From: Haberlea rhodopensis
Taxonomy: Eukaryota > Streptophyta > Magnoliopsida > Lamiales > Gesneriaceae
Assembly: GCA_907163345.1 (NCBI GenBank)
Contig: CAJQUN010001138.1
Location: forward strand, 37,763 to 101,762
DNA length: 64,000 bases
Direction of reading: 5' to 3'
The notes beneath the pieces are model-generated. The model had not been told where the DNA came from. It saw only the letters and a program-made list of their open reading frames with translations, and did no database searches. Position numbers and translations under genes: made by a program. Below, in pieces: positions 44,501-58,500 of the stretch (the stretch's first letter is position 1; each line of letters starts with the position of its first letter).

Positions 44501-45442
44501 TTTAAAGTTATCTTTTGAATTAGAATAGAGTCCTTTTTTGTTAAATATAATAATTCTGTATACATATCTATTTGATATGTAAATAGTTTTGCAAATGTGT
44601 TTGAGCGAGGAGCATCAAACCATATGAACATAGCTCCTTCCCCTCCATAGAAAAAAGTAAGATAAAAGCATTTGCAGTTTTATATGTTATTTTGACCAAA
44701 AGCGAAGCTATAATTATATGCAACTGTTTTGTATTAACTATTTTTATGTAATTATTAGAAACCACTACCGCCGCTCAAAAAATAAATAGATTGTGATTTC
44801 CATATTTGAGGTGATTATTTTGACTAAAAATGAAGTTATCTTAAATTTAATTGCTATGTATTATATATAGTAATATAATTGAGTAAATGTTTTTTCTTTA
44901 TATAATTATGAGTTATTTTTAAGGTAAATTATCAATTATGTTTTTCATGTAAATGAAAATACTGATTATTATATAATATTTAGCTATTGTTTAACTTCAT
45001 TTTGATTTTGCCTGTGCCGATGCTGATCTCTCTTCTTTACCATTCATTATGTCAAATTATGCAAAAATACTATTAAGCATTCTTCACTTGAAATCTTGTA
45101 TTGTCTCGGTCTCGGATGAATTTTATAAATCTTTGTTTTTTTTTGGTTGATTGTTCGTGTAACTCCATGTAGTATATGATTTAGGAGTTACTTTGCCATA
45201 CAAAGTTTTAGTAGTACCTTTCTTTAAACTAACCATGATACGTAACTGAAAAAATAAGGTGGTTGTTTCAGTGTGCTTCTGCCATTGGGCAGCTGGCAAA
45301 AGGGCGTAACAAGGAGGATAAAGAGAGCTTAGATCTGCAAGTCCTCTCAGCTGTTGCATTGGAGAAAGATTACAAACAGAAATCGCCTACTAAACTTTCG
45401 CTGGTTAATACCTGTTTGAGAAGTTTGAAAGTGCCATTATGA
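38598..45442 (+). CDS. EMC2: ER membrane protein complex subunit 2 (EMC2), 9 exons
   Basis: EMC2 is the cytosolic TPR subunit of the EMC insertase, which places tail-anchored and multi-pass proteins in the ER membrane. Exons: 38598-38784, 40464-40528, 41322-41370, 42279-42373, 42524-42609, 42695-42754, 43024-43105, 44046-44159, 45272-45442; all junctions GT-AG with matching phase. The product is about 302 residues, the usual plant length. The start is MVSKTEEEQLNRLENQ. TPR-like helices include EAMFLEAKGLWSEAEEAYTS, GAIEWLNKYLEIFMADHEAW and AAFCYEELILAQPTIPLYHL. Then come YAADVLYTLGG-type residues after exon 7 and KYYAATIDLTGGKNVRALFG, ending LRSLKVPL. No frame damage. Long introns 1 and 3 carry TE scraps. 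It is tail to tail with PHOT2. Confidence 0.96.
39590..40090 (+). other. TE remnant in EMC2 intron 1
   Basis: A GPITRSKAK motif (about 40047-40073), typical of plant gypsy gag ends, follows an LTR-like sequence (repeated TTAGGATTTGGTTTTT-type stretches and a tail with GGTTCTCAATTCGAGCC). No boundaries are seen. Assignment is tentative. Confidence 0.35.
43146..43162. repeat. (AG)n microsatellite in EMC2 intron 7
   Basis: An uninterrupted AG run of 17 bp. Confidence 0.9.
44385..44462 (+). repeat. SINE-like 3' end in EMC2 intron 8
   Basis: A pol III B-box-like TGTTCGAGTCC, a C/T-rich stretch and a terminal A-run (10 A) resemble the 3' end of a tRNA-derived SINE. No convincing A box. Confidence 0.35.
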
Positions 45443-46553
45443 TGTCCCATCCAATGTTTCAGGGTGAGTGATGTTACTTGGAATAAGAAATTCCTCTTTG
45501 AGAGACTTGAAGTCGCATTATGATTATACATCCAATGCTTTAGCTTGATAATTGTCGGTTGAAATATTGAGTTCCTATTTGAGACAATTGAAAGTTGCTC
45601 TAGGTTTATTTACCTATTCAATTTGTTAGGGGTGATATATCATTTCAATGAGACGTCATATGATTGGAGTGGCCACATCATGTGTTATGAGGCTGAGTTT
45701 TTTGTTCTAAGATTTTCGTGGAGCTCGCTTGATCCTTCTAGTAATTTGTTCTCCCGATCTTGCAGCTTGGATAAAATTGTGTTTGAATCTATATTTACAA
45801 TGCTGATAATTTTTTTTTAATTGGTATTAGAAAACATAATTTATATTTTCATTGCAACATTGGCGGTGGAGGGTTTTGATCCTCCACCACCTCTCCCTTC
45901 TATTGGAGTGGTTCGTGGTGGTTGGGACACTGCTCATGGTCTTGACACCATTGTTGTAGTAACTTTAATGCAATCAATTCAGTGGGACTTGGGAATATCT
46001 GTAAAACCTTATTATCTTCTGTTGATTCTTGCAGTTTGTGCCGATCACTAACCCACAACACTTAGCTCGTCTTGTTTTAGATGATATGGATTATTCCAGG
46101 TTTGTTTCAAATTTGGATCAAACTATACGCAAGTAAAAACAGAAATCAAGTCTGAGGCCATAGTTGGTAACATTTCAGACATTGTCAGATGTGTTTTGGA
46201 TATTATATTGGAGAATATGATATGTGGATGATCCTGATTTTGGAGAGCATATATATATATATGAGTTTTGGGGAAGAACATGAAAATGAAATATTATCAT
46301 TTATTGTGAATTCTGTAGATGAAAATCGTTTCCAGAAAATGGAATTAAGATTTGCTGCAGTCTCATCTTGAGAGGAAAAAATAGCACAAGAAGATTCTAT
46401 GCATCCATGAAACTATACACTATTGTGATCCGAAAGCTCCTGTAGTTCACAATTAAACAATACATGCACTTTTGCTTTCAGAAATCAATATCAGAGTCTC
46501 CGCAAAGCAAAAAGAAGACGACTTCATAACATATACATTTTTAGCTGATGCCT
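45443..46553. other. Convergent intergenic region between EMC2 and PHOT2
   Basis: It should hold the 3' UTRs of both genes. Short open frames here (for example around 45821-46051) have no recognised motif. A short TA run occurs at about 46250-46262. Confidence 0.5.
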
Positions 46554-49500
46554 TTAGAACAGTTCCATCGGATGCACAAGCACTCCATCGTCGGACCAGT
46601 TTACTTCCTTTGCATTAGGTTCATTTCCAAGTAATTGAAGAGGCTCGTCCAAGGGTGGTGGGCTCTGCAAGAGATATACAATAACCAACTTGTGTTCATG
46701 GCTATTATCATAGTGTGTTTGGATACATACAAGATTTAAAAAAGAAAATAGTATTTTTTTCAAAAGCTGTATTTACAACAGAAAATTACGTTTATCCCCC
46801 ATAGAATAGTTTAATTATGACTTTGACATCTAGTTTTGGCAATAACAAATGGATCCCTATAGAACAAATGCATTACGAATTCACCCTATCTAAGGAGAAA
46901 TTCATAATTGCACATAAATTTCTAAACGCATTCAAAAAAATTGAAATCAAGGAGACGGAAAAATACAGCTTCTCTTTAGGAAGAAAAAAAGGAAAATTAC
47001 GTGTACTTATGTTTAAAAATGTCGTACAAAAAGTTTTTTTTTAGCATTTGGGACTGGAACTTTTGTGTTACATGGGTCTCGAAACAGAGACCATCCCAAA
47101 GTTGGGCTTAGGTGACAACCATTGAGCAAAAAGCGTTTCTTGAGGTAATAGCTTTTATCTCTAAACTCGTACATGATAGTAAAAGCTAACGAAAATTGGA
47201 GAGGAGTTCTTACCATGCAGCGAATAAGAGGCCAAGCTATTCCACGGAAGAAAGGATGTTTCTTGATCTCATTTGCACCACTAACTGATCCTAAACGACT
47301 GCCTGGATCTCGATTTAACAATGCATGAATCAACTGCCTTGCAGCAAAACTCACCTGCAATTTTTTTTCTTGTATTTACTTCAACTTCAAGAACTGGATA
47401 CAGTTTTTCGTCTAAGCGATTTGATTCTCATATAATGGCCTAATTTCATTAGAAAATAGATAATGAAGTGCAGCTTTCGTCCCTTATATCTAGCTTGTTA
47501 TAATTACTTCTTGATTGTGAAATTGTTCATCTTATGTGGCTTTGAAATGTGCAGTAAAAAAACAGAGAAAAAACAGAGAAGTGGACTCAATAAGGTCATT
47601 GCATGCAATATTGCAATGTGCTGCTTTTGGTATTCATATCTATTCTTAATCAGGAACAAATCCAACCGGGGGCAGTAGTGTGATCTCCCTCTCTTAAATG
47701 AAAAAAATTCAAAAAATTTCGACTTAGTTTTTCTAAAATATAAATATCGCATCTTCCAAAATTCGTTAAGCAGCTTACTGGACCAATTTCACCTCTCTTA
47801 TCTAATTTCCTGGGAAAGCTTCTGATTCGAAAACTTTCAACACAAACATTGTCACCTTCTCATTTTTTTAGTGGAGTTGTCCCTTTCACTTCTTTATTTC
47901 TCCAAAACTTCCTGACGAAGTGTACAAAGATTGGGAGATAACTACTTAACCTGTGATCGGAAATACACTATACAACAACAACGACTAAGTATTTAATCAC
48001 AATGGTTAAATCATTAGAGATCTAAGAAACCGAGAGTTACATAACTCCTTTTCAATTCTCATGCCTAGTAGAGTATAGTATTACCGGAATGCTACTTGGG
48101 AAGGTTAGGTCTTTGTGCAAGATGTTGGCAAATGTTTTCTGCCTATTCTTTCCTCTGAATGGCGTACGACCATAAAGCATTTCATAGAGCAGAATACCTG
48201 AATTTCAAAAATATTTTTAGAAGGTCAGAAATAAGCCTATATCATTGTTAACCATTACATTAATGTCCTAAAGAGAAATGAACTTGTGTCGAACATTTAT
48301 AAAATGTCCAAACGGTTCCAAAAACATAACGAAGCAAAGTAGAAGTTATTCAAACAAATAAGGAACATCTTTTTTTATAGGTCAACTAATTTGGAAAATA
48401 TATCCAATTTTTTTGTGGGATAAATCATGGAATGGATTTTTGTGGGAGGACTTGAAAAAATTCTTGAAAACAGCTTTAAATGCTTATCAATTGATACACT
48501 CAATTCGCAGTGTCCTTTAAAATCTGGAAACTCTACAAGTTTTCAACCTAAATTACACACATACACAACTATATATCATTTTTTCTAAGACAAGATATTA
48601 CATAATGTTTTATTTCACCAAAAATACCCGTTACTATTGCACGGACACAGTTTCTTTACACGTAAGGATCACACAGTTTGATGTTGTTCTTAGGGGCAAT
48701 TTAGCAAATCCTTTTATCGATTAGTTTGATGCTGACAATTTCCCTTAGGGGTATCATCACAATTGATACATTATATTCCACATCAATTGATAATTCATAT
48801 TTGATCTACCCCATGGCACTTTCCCGTACCAAAATTTCCCCTTTTTATGTTCAATCAGAATTAGGATTGTGTGAAAAGAGTTGTGACATTGTTCCAAATA
48901 AGTTTTCTTATCTGTCACCGTGAATAAGTAATTCAGAAATCATTTATTTTCACATGCTTACCAAGGGTCCACCAATCTATAGCACCACTATGACCTAAGC
49001 CTGTAATGACTTCCTGCAATCAAGTCAACAGCAGAATAAGTATTAAGATTGGAAGCACAGTAAACGCTCTCCATGATATTGATTATCAAAGTTTTGAATC
49101 AAATGCTCTGAAAAAACTTTAACTAAAACTTGTTAACGAAAGGAAAAAATATATATTTCCAAGAAAATTTATCAAAGAATTTGAGAAAAAAACTGATCAT
49201 GAACATATTCAGAAAGTAAAATTGACAAAATTAAAATCTTGTAACTGGTATTGTCTACAGTTTAAGACAAAATAACCCAAAAGAGTTGTTGTTAGGCTAC
49301 TAGTATTTTGGCTACTGATTTGAAGAACAAGCATCAAGACACTATCAAACGATCGCAAAGCAACACAGAAAATAGAGGGAAATGAAGTCTGAAATTTAAT
49401 TGGAATGAAAGAAAAATAACAAAATCCCAGAGGATAACCCTCTGTCCCAGCAACGAAAAGATGCTGTCTAGGGCTGCTTAACGGGCCGGATCAATACGGA

Positions 49501-52500
49501 CCCGACCCAAAACCGGACCGGTTAGCCTGGTTCGGAACCGGAACCGGGCTAACCGGACCAAACGGTCTGGTTCCGGGCTGAACCAGAAAAGGATCCGTTA
49601 TTTTTAAAAAAAAGTAATTTTTTTTATTTAGATAAATATTTTCGAGTTTATTGTAAAAACACAAAGGCCATTAGCTCAATTGGTTAGAGCTGCAGAATAG
49701 AAGGTGATGTTCGCGTGTTCGAACCCTCCAAGTAGGGATGGCAATGGGACGGGTCCAAACCCGGGACCGCATTGAACTCGCCCCTCCGGGACGGGTCTGG
49801 ACCCACTTCAACCGGGGTTTGGAAGCGGGGCGGGGCGGGTCCTGGGATTGGCCTAACCCACCCCGCTATACATTTTTATTTTTTAAAAAAAAATTTGATA
49901 TTGATTATACATTTTACTTCTTTGATTGAACATTAAAGTATCATTATTTAATTTTATATCAAAATTCATTTGTTCATGTTAAAGAAGTTGGACATTTTGA
50001 AGGAAATAAGAGCAAATTAATAAATATTTAGTAGCTTAAAGATAGTTTTACAATGCTTATTATAAATATTTACTAGAGAAAACATGAAATTTAATCACAA
50101 AAACTCAACTTTTGTGTTTCAAAATTGATTTCTAACTAATTTTTTTTAAAAAATAAAAAATAAAAAAAATCTGGAACCGGGGCGGGATGGTAAACCCGCC
50201 GGGTTCGCCGGTCTAAGCGGGGCGGGGCGGGGTTTTATGTGTAGCGGGGCGGGTCTTGGGATTGGCCAAACCCGTCTCATACCCGCCACGTTGCCATTCC
50301 TACCTCCAAGCAACAATTTCCTCGATTTTTTGAAAAAAAAATTCAAAAAAACCGGTTCCTGTCCAGATCGGACCGGATTGATCCGATAAGCAGCCCTAAT
50401 GATGTCCCTAGCTTTAATGCTAGTCTCATGCACAAGCATGCAAAACAACTCAATACCTAACTCACTCTCATCCTCTCTATCCTTCACTATTTATCTTTCT
50501 CTCATGCACATCTAGATTCTTCTATAAATTAGGCCCATTAAGCCCTTAGAAACCTAGGCCTGTAACAGTTGTGATCAGATGCATTTTAATAGGATGGACA
50601 CCAACATTGGATTGCATTTATATATCTTTGTATAAAATCATGAAGAACCCTCATCGCACAATTTGTGATCTCATACTCAATGATCGTCATGCCAAAATGA
50701 AGAAAAAAAACTTGTGAAAGCATAAACTTCCTCCAAGTTCATGACTATGGTGTCATAATTAATTGCACATTTTGTCCGTTGCTTGGTTCCACAGAATATG
50801 ACCAATGTCCTAACTATGTTTTTCAACAGGAAGAAACAAATGTATTCTTATAAAAGAAACAAGCTGAAGCTTGTTACGAAGTAAATCTCAGCACACCATT
50901 CTACTAATAAAATATAATATTTAGAACTTGACTAGATACCTAGTAGTGGCTTGTTGATCAGATAGAATTGGCATCTTTAAGATGTTCAGTTACTATTCAC
51001 CTAAATACTGAACAGGAGTACTTGCACTATATGGAAGCTCCGCATATTATTGATGCATATATATTATAATAATGCTCAAACATAGAAATCAATCCATGCT
51101 ATGTACTTTGATCAAATCGAAATCTTTGAAGTCAGTTAAAGTCGTTCTTTCGTAGGTAATAAGTAACAACGAGAATTAAGTTCGTTAGCATGAATTATGA
51201 AAAATTTCTTAGCATGCCAGTGAACTAAGGATATATGAGCAAATAAAGCCAGAGCACAGAAAAGTCCATACTGGAGCAATGTATTCTTCAGTTCCAACAA
51301 AAGAATTAGATTGAGTACTTGGTTCTGCAAAAATAACTGGAGGAGGTTGACTCCTGGAGCTTCTCTTCTTCGGAGGAGGATGCTTTATAACCTGGAAGTA
51401 ATAAGATTTTTAGTACAAAATAACTTAATTGATTTAAGAATTTAATAGGAACAGGGTTTGCGAGATAACGAATAAACTATAACAGTAGCTCATATCTTCG
51501 TACCGCGCATTTAGAGAGAGTGGTTATGATCACAAGAAAAAAAGTCTAGATGTTTCTCGTTTCAAATATATTGGGTTTTTACCCTTGTATAACCCCATGC
51601 TCAACTACGGAAGATAAAAACTATAAACTGGTAAACAGCGTTTTACTTTCCTTCAGAAAGATTTCTCCTGAAGAGACCGATGAAGATTCAAATGCAATCA
51701 ATGGTTGCGAAAAACTCAATCAGTTTAGGATCAGTGCAGAATTTTAAGAGAGTTATAAATGGAAACTTGTAGTAGTAAATATTATAAAAATAATGTTCCA
51801 ACAAGATAAGCAGTTATGCATACTTGAGGTTTGCAAGTTGTCTGAAATGATAGATCAAAGTCAGCTAATACAATATGTCCATCCTTCTGGAGCAGAACAT
51901 TTTCTGGTTTCAAATCCCGATAAATTATACCTGAAATGGACCACATAGGACAATGTAATGAATATCTACAATCAATAATCAAGCAGAAACATCTCATGCC
52001 TCTGAACTAACATGTTTTATACCAGCCACTGAGACTAGGTAAAGTTAACCCCAATGTTTGTTAATGGCAATACAGTGCGATAGAGTCTTCGAAAGTAAAA
52101 CAGTATATATTCGATAATTAAGAATGTGATCCGATATAGAAAACATGAACTGAAAGATGGGAGGTGAGAGGACTAAATAACTTGAACTAAGCAACAAGAT
52201 ATTTTCTATGAATACCAGTTGAAAATGGGACTTAATAGGACTGTAGAACCTGGACTAATTCTGGCATACATGGTTCACACAACTTCATCCAACAAATGCA
52301 TTGTATTTATATTTTTGTTAACAACACGAGATACCTAAACAGTGAAGATATTCCAAGCCAATGACGACCTCTGCTGCATAAAACCTGGAGAGTTTTATGT
52401 ACAACTTTCAGCATCCTTTAACTCACAACAAAATACTCTAAATATTCCAATATGCATTACACCTACGTGCTAGACATTTATGAAAGAGTGTATTGGCAAA

Positions 52501-55500
52501 TTTCTATTCATTATAATCAATGGTAGCTCTATAAGCTAGACATGGTGTAAGCAAGTCAATCTACTAGTATGCAATTCCATAGGTCCAAATACATACTTAT
52601 CTCTTTCCATAAAAAAACGACCATAAAGAAATCTGAATTTTTTATTAAGGCATGAATGAAGTTGTAATTCATTTCTATGTAGGTTTATGCCAAACATATT
52701 AAATAAATACATCCATTATCTGTAATTTCTATTAAGCATTTAAACAATTACCTGGCTGAGTCCTCATTTAAAATTTTCAAGGGTTGTTTGTCAAGCAATG
52801 CGAATAACTCTCCTCCAGGATAAAAATCTGTTATCAAACAAACATGTGTAGGTGTCTGGACAAAAAATAAATATCATGTTAGAATGTAAAGAATATCAGA
52901 AAAAATATTAAAAATCAAATTAAAGAGATAAGGTGATGCACAAGGCATGTTAAAGAGAGAATATATCTCAGGCATTTTCAACTAGCACAAATTACAAAAA
53001 TGTCAATCGAATTGTTTGTTTGAAACAGTTAGCTGCATCTGTTTACATAATAAAATTGCACAGCTCGAGGGAACTTTGAACTTTGCCTGCTTTTAATTCT
53101 TAAGAAACTAAAGAACCTCCAAAGAAGCTATCAACCGAACATTGTCTAAAATGAACTTATTATTTGAGGATGCAAAAATTATATGGGTTTGTATACATAT
53201 CTAATATAATTCTCCAAGATATGCTAGAAATGAGCTCAAAGTGGCATGTGTTAGCTTGTTGGCAGTATTGATTTACAATATAAAAAATGCATACTGTAGT
53301 ATGCATTGAATACTGAGCAATATTATACAATTCATTCACAAAATGAGAATTTTGTGATCAAATATATAATATATGTACATCTGAAGTCGTTGAAATCATC
53401 TAACTTAACTCTCGATTCATGACTAAGAAGCCATGAATATATGTTGATCCTGTGATGGGTGACACAGGACCATACGATTGAACACTTTAGAATTCTAGCC
53501 ACTCACTGAATACAGGGAGAGCAAGAATTGTATGCCCTGTTCAGTTTCATTTTAAGAAATCATTTTCATTTTCCGACAATAAAAACATGTTTCACCTCAT
53601 TCTGTTACGTGAGTTGGATCGAGTTATGGGGTGATAGCTTAGGTTAGTGATTTCCTCCTGTTGTTTCGGATGTTTCCCTTGTTTCCCTATGGCTGCTGAG
53701 TGTGCGTGAATTGATGGTTAAAAGAGTGCTTAAAGGAAGAATCATTAATGAGGCAGTAACCTTGTTAACAAGGAGAATTAACTAAAAATCTCAATGGATA
53801 TTATTCATCGTCCATGTCCCTATTTAACAACTTTCAATACTTATCTAATGAAAGCAAAACAAAAAAGATAAACTTGCAAGAGTCCAACTTAATCTTGAAT
53901 TGAAAACAATCAAATCCTAGTCTGAATAAGAATAAATTAAATCGTAATCTAGAAGAACAAAATCTCGAAATAGCTCAAGATACTGTGCTTTATTTGCCGT
54001 GGGTGAATCACCCTATCTTTGTTAAGATTTCCTTCTGATTGATCCTTATCATTTGTAACATTGCTACCCACTTGAGAATCGAGGGAGATGAAGTGAACGT
54101 ATTTGGAGAAGCAGTCGACAACCAAAAATAACACTAATTTCCCTTGAGATGTGACGGAAGCCCGTCGATGAAGTCCATGGAAATATCAGCCCAAATTTGT
54201 TTGGGTATTGGCAGCGGCCGGAGCAAACTCGCGGGGCATAGTGTATCAATTTTATTGCGTTGGCAAGTGAGGCAAGAAGTGACATAAGTACGGACATCCT
54301 GTCGAAGACCATTCCAGAAAAAATCGCGGGTGATGCGGCGAAGAGTTTTTTGGTACCCTTCATGATGCGCATCATGGATTGATTGTATGATGGTCTGAAT
54401 CAAGGGCGAACGAGGTGCCAAATAAATCCTTCCTTTGTGTAGAAGAATTCCGTCAGCTGCAGACCACGGACTAGGAGCATCGGATGTGGGAATATCCCGG
54501 AGTATTTGTTGAATCGCCTCGGACCCTGCATGTTCGATGCGAATGGATCCCAGAAAGTCCCAAGATGGACCAGACATAGCAGTTAGTATTGCCGTCTCGT
54601 CATGCTGCCGTGAGAGGGCATCAGCCACCGTATTCGATTTACCCGCCTTATACTCCACAAGGAAATCGTATCCCAATAGTTTACTGATCCCACACTGCTG
54701 AGGAGAGGTCGTGATACGCTGTTCCAAAAGGTACTTAAAACTGTAGTGATTTGTCTTCACAATAACAGAGTTACCCCAAAAGTAAGGGTGCCAGTTTAGT
54801 ATCGCCTTGGCGAGCCCTATTTCATAAGAGGAAGACTACGATGTTGTCGGGCTAGGGCGTGGCTATCAAAGGCTATGGGATGATCGGTTTGTTGTAATAC
54901 CGCCCCAAGGCCGAATCAGGTGCGTCACATTCCACGATGAATGGAGAGAAAAAATCGGGCAGTGCCAACACATGGGTTGAAGTGTGGGCCTTTTTTAGAA
55001 CGGTGAATGCATGTGTAGCTTCGTCTGACCATAACACAGTTTTTCTTAATAAGAATGTGAGAGGGGCGGCCAAAATACCATAATCACGAACAAACTTACG
55101 ATAATAACCCATGAGCCCGAGAAATCCCTTAGTGCACGCAGGGTGGTGGGTTGTGGACAACGCAAGATTGCCGAAATTTGCTCCTCATCCACAGAGACCC
55201 CATCGCAGGATACCGTGTAGCCTAGATACGCCACTCGTGATTGACCAAAATAACAATTCGATCGTTTGAGAAAGAGACGTTGTTGGGCTAGAATGTCGAA
55301 CACGACAGAGAGGTGCATTAAATGAGAATCCCAAGTGCGAATATCATAAAAATAGACCAACACAAACTTGCGTAAATAAGCCCCAAAAATGGAATTCATT
55401 AGGGCCTGGAAGGTAGAGAGGGCATTGGTCAAACCAAACGGCATGACGAGGAACTCGAAGTGTCCATGATGCGTACAGAAGGCCGTGAAAGGAATGCTGG

Positions 55501-58500
55501 TAACGTCCATTAGAAGCTGGTGATATCCTGCACGGAGGTCGAGTTTTGAGAAAAAACGAGGTCCATGTAATTCGTCTAGAAGTTCATCGATAACAGGAAT
55601 AAGGAATTTGTCTTTTATGGTCTTAACGTTCAAAGACATATAATCCACACAAAAAAACCATGAAACATCCTCCTTTTTTTATGAGCAAGACAGGTGAAGA
55701 AGAGGTGCTGGGCGAATGATGCCCTTTGCCAACATCTTGTAGCACTGACGTTCGATCTCATCCTTTTGCGCATGTGGATATCGATAGGGGTGGTCACCAA
55801 CAGGATCAATACCTTGTTCTAGACAATACGATGACACAACGATCGGGCGGGCGGGGAAGCCCCTTTATAATTCCGAAAATTTGAATCACACTGGTCATGA
55901 GTTGGTAGAAGAGTTGAACAGACTGCTGTGGCAAAGCCTGATAGCATGCCCAAACCCTGAAGTGTGATTGGTTTGCCCCCAGTTGAAAATTTCATCTGCA
56001 TGACATTGAAGTCCCATTGAATGGTGCCCAAAGTACGCAACCAATTGAGACCTAAAACAGCCCCGAATCCGCCGAGCTTCAGTAAATAAAATTCAATAGG
56101 AAAGACTTCGTCCCCCCAATTGTAAGGAAGTAGCAGGACAAACACCAGAACTTTCCAATGGTGGCCAGGCCGGAACGCTGTGAGTATGACAGGCTCATTG
56201 TGTGGGCCAAGGACGAGTCTAGAAAACAGTGAGTACTCCCGGAATCAATTAAAACGCGAAGAGAAGTATTCCATAACGTGCCCAACACCTGCATCGTTTG
56301 AGCACGCCAAGGCCAACACCTGCATCGTTTGAGCACGCCAAGAACCTGTGATTGCATGTAATGAAATTCCACCGCATCCTTGGTGGGTGGACATGGTTCC
56401 GCAGCATCCTGTGGGTCATCGATGCCTTCGAGCCAAAACAACTCCTTACATTGATGACGATGAGTGTACTCATCATCACAATTAACACATAAACCACGCC
56501 GACGACGCTCATCCATCTCCGCCTTAGACAAACACTTAATGAATGGAGTCTTGTTAGCAGATTGCGATTGTGCGCGGCGAGTGGGCTCAATGCGTCTAGG
56601 CATGTGTAGCCCCTCGTACAAACGTGCAAGACTCATAGCCCCGGTGAGTGTGGATGTCTGATGAACGCCCATGGCGATAGTATCGTGCAACCCACTTAGA
56701 AATAATTGCACTTCCTGTTTTCGAGTCAAGGGCCAGTGCGGGTTGATAGTTGTTCAAAACGGCGCTTCTATTCATCCACTAAACCTGTTTGGCGGAGTTT
56801 GGCCAATTCCCCTAAGTGATTACTGCTAAGCGGAGGCCCGAAGCGGAGATGGTAGTGATGCTTGAACTCTTACCACGCGAGATTTGGGATATCGGCTTCT
56901 AACTTGAGAAACCAAAGATGTACGTCACCATCAAGATGGAAGGTTGCTAACTCGACTAACTATGTTGCGTGTATGTTGGTGTCGAAAGAAGTATTCAGAA
57001 TGTGCTAACCAACCCAATGGGTCAGATAGCCCATCAAATCGGGGAAGATCCAAGCGCTAAAATCTTTGGGGGCCTGATTGATTTTCCATGTGACCATTGT
57101 AGCCGCGCTGATCGTGCATACGGGAGCCATGCGATTCTGGGGGTTCCTGTTGGTTGACCTTGGGGTCCGCATGTGAACCCGAGACGTGAAGGGATAGTGC
57201 GTCGAGTCTCGGCGTGAGTTCCGCCTGATATAAAGCCATGAACTCGGATAACTGATGATGAATCGCGTGGATATTTGCCATAACTCCTGTCTCTGATGCC
57301 ATTTTGTTACGTGCGTAGGATCGAGTTATAGGGCGATCGCGTAGGTTAGTGATTTCCTCATGTTGTTTCGGATGTTTCCCTTGTTTCGCTATGGCTGCTG
57401 AGTGTGCGTGAATTAATGGTTAAAAGAGTGCTTAAAGGAAGAATAATTAACGAGGCAGTAACCTTGTTTAACATGGAGAATTAACTCAAAATCTCAATGA
57501 ATATTATTCATCGTCCGTGTCCCTATTTAACAACTTCCAATCCTTATCTAATGAAAGCGAAACAAAAGGATAAACTTGTAAGAGTCCAACCTAATCTTGA
57601 ATTGAAACAACCAAATCCTAATCTGAATAAGAATAAATTAAATCGTAATTTAGAAGAACAAAATCTCGAAATAGCTCAAGATATGGTGCAGTATTTGCCG
57701 TGGGTGAATCTCTGATAGACCCTATCTTTGTTAAGATTTCCTTCTGATTGATCCTTATTGTTCGTAACACATTCTCAATTCATTTTCTCCAAAATCATTT
57801 TCACCATCCTTCACATTCCTAAGCAACAATTATTCGATTCAACTTTTCACTATTTTAAAAACAACCCAATCATTAATTTATACTCTAACCCAACCAAATA
57901 AGTATCCAACGAGCTACTAAAAAAATAAATAAGCCAATGTAACATGGTTTGACATCTAAAATTAAAAATGTTTCATTTTAAAAACAAAACAAAATATGTG
58001 TTACATTTCCCTATAGAATCTTCAAAATCGTGTTTTTACAAGCGACTGTATGAAAACATCCGAAGTAAAACAAAAGATATCCTTAGTTTTCACATTTTAC
58101 ACACTTTTATTGTTGATGACTACATCACTCTAAAAGAATGTAAATAACATATGATCAATCAATCAAGTTTTAAAAAAGAGAACCTGAAAAGAGGTGTACA
58201 AAGTGGGAAGAAATGGATGATCCAAGAGAGAGATAATTTCTCTTTCAATGCATGCTCGATGAACCTGCACAAATTTAAGATCACAAGGGATATTTGATTG
58301 GATCATAACACGTACATGTTTGAAACACGGTTATTGTTACCATCAAATCTAACAAATGAAGACACTAACTTTTGATTTATTTCCCAACAAATGTCATTCT
58401 TAATTAGAGATTTTGATTTTCTAATAAGCTTACTAGATTTCAAGTTTCATATTAATTATTTATATTGAAGTGTCGTGTACATCTATTTGGATGATACAAT

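Larger units (their letters stand above)
49469..50398. mobile_element. Non-autonomous hAT (outer of a nested pair), PHOT2 intron
   Basis: Ends TAGGGCTGCTTA (49469-49480) and its reverse complement TAAGCAGCCCTA (50387-50398). Flanks ATGCTGTC (49461-49468) and ATGATGTC (50399-50406) form an 8-bp TSD with one mismatch. Subterminal CCGGACCGG/CCGGAACCGG motifs are typical of hAT MITEs. A tRNA-like sequence and a second hAT lie inside. Confidence 0.85.
53603..57769 (-). mobile_element. Ty3/gypsy retrotransposon in a PHOT2 intron
   Basis: A 4,167-bp element with a perfect TSD, CATTC, at 53598-53602 and 57770-57774. It lies in the same orientation as PHOT2. LTRs of 458 and 465 bp (53603-54060, 57305-57769) start TGTTACG and end GTAACA. 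A primer-binding site, TGGCATCAGAG (57301-57291, minus strand), follows the 5' LTR and overlaps the gag start. The integrase is cut off and joined directly to the 3' LTR. Gag, protease, RT and integrase frames are broken. Confidence 0.94.

Noticed and set aside
45821..46051. Small protein gene between EMC2 and PHOT2
   Set aside because: No recognised motif, and it lies where the 3' UTRs of two convergent genes are expected; nothing supports translation.
49666..49732. Functional tRNA gene
   Set aside because: A and B boxes are present but the acceptor ends do not pair, the anticodon stem is poor and the 3' side is interrupted by a hAT.
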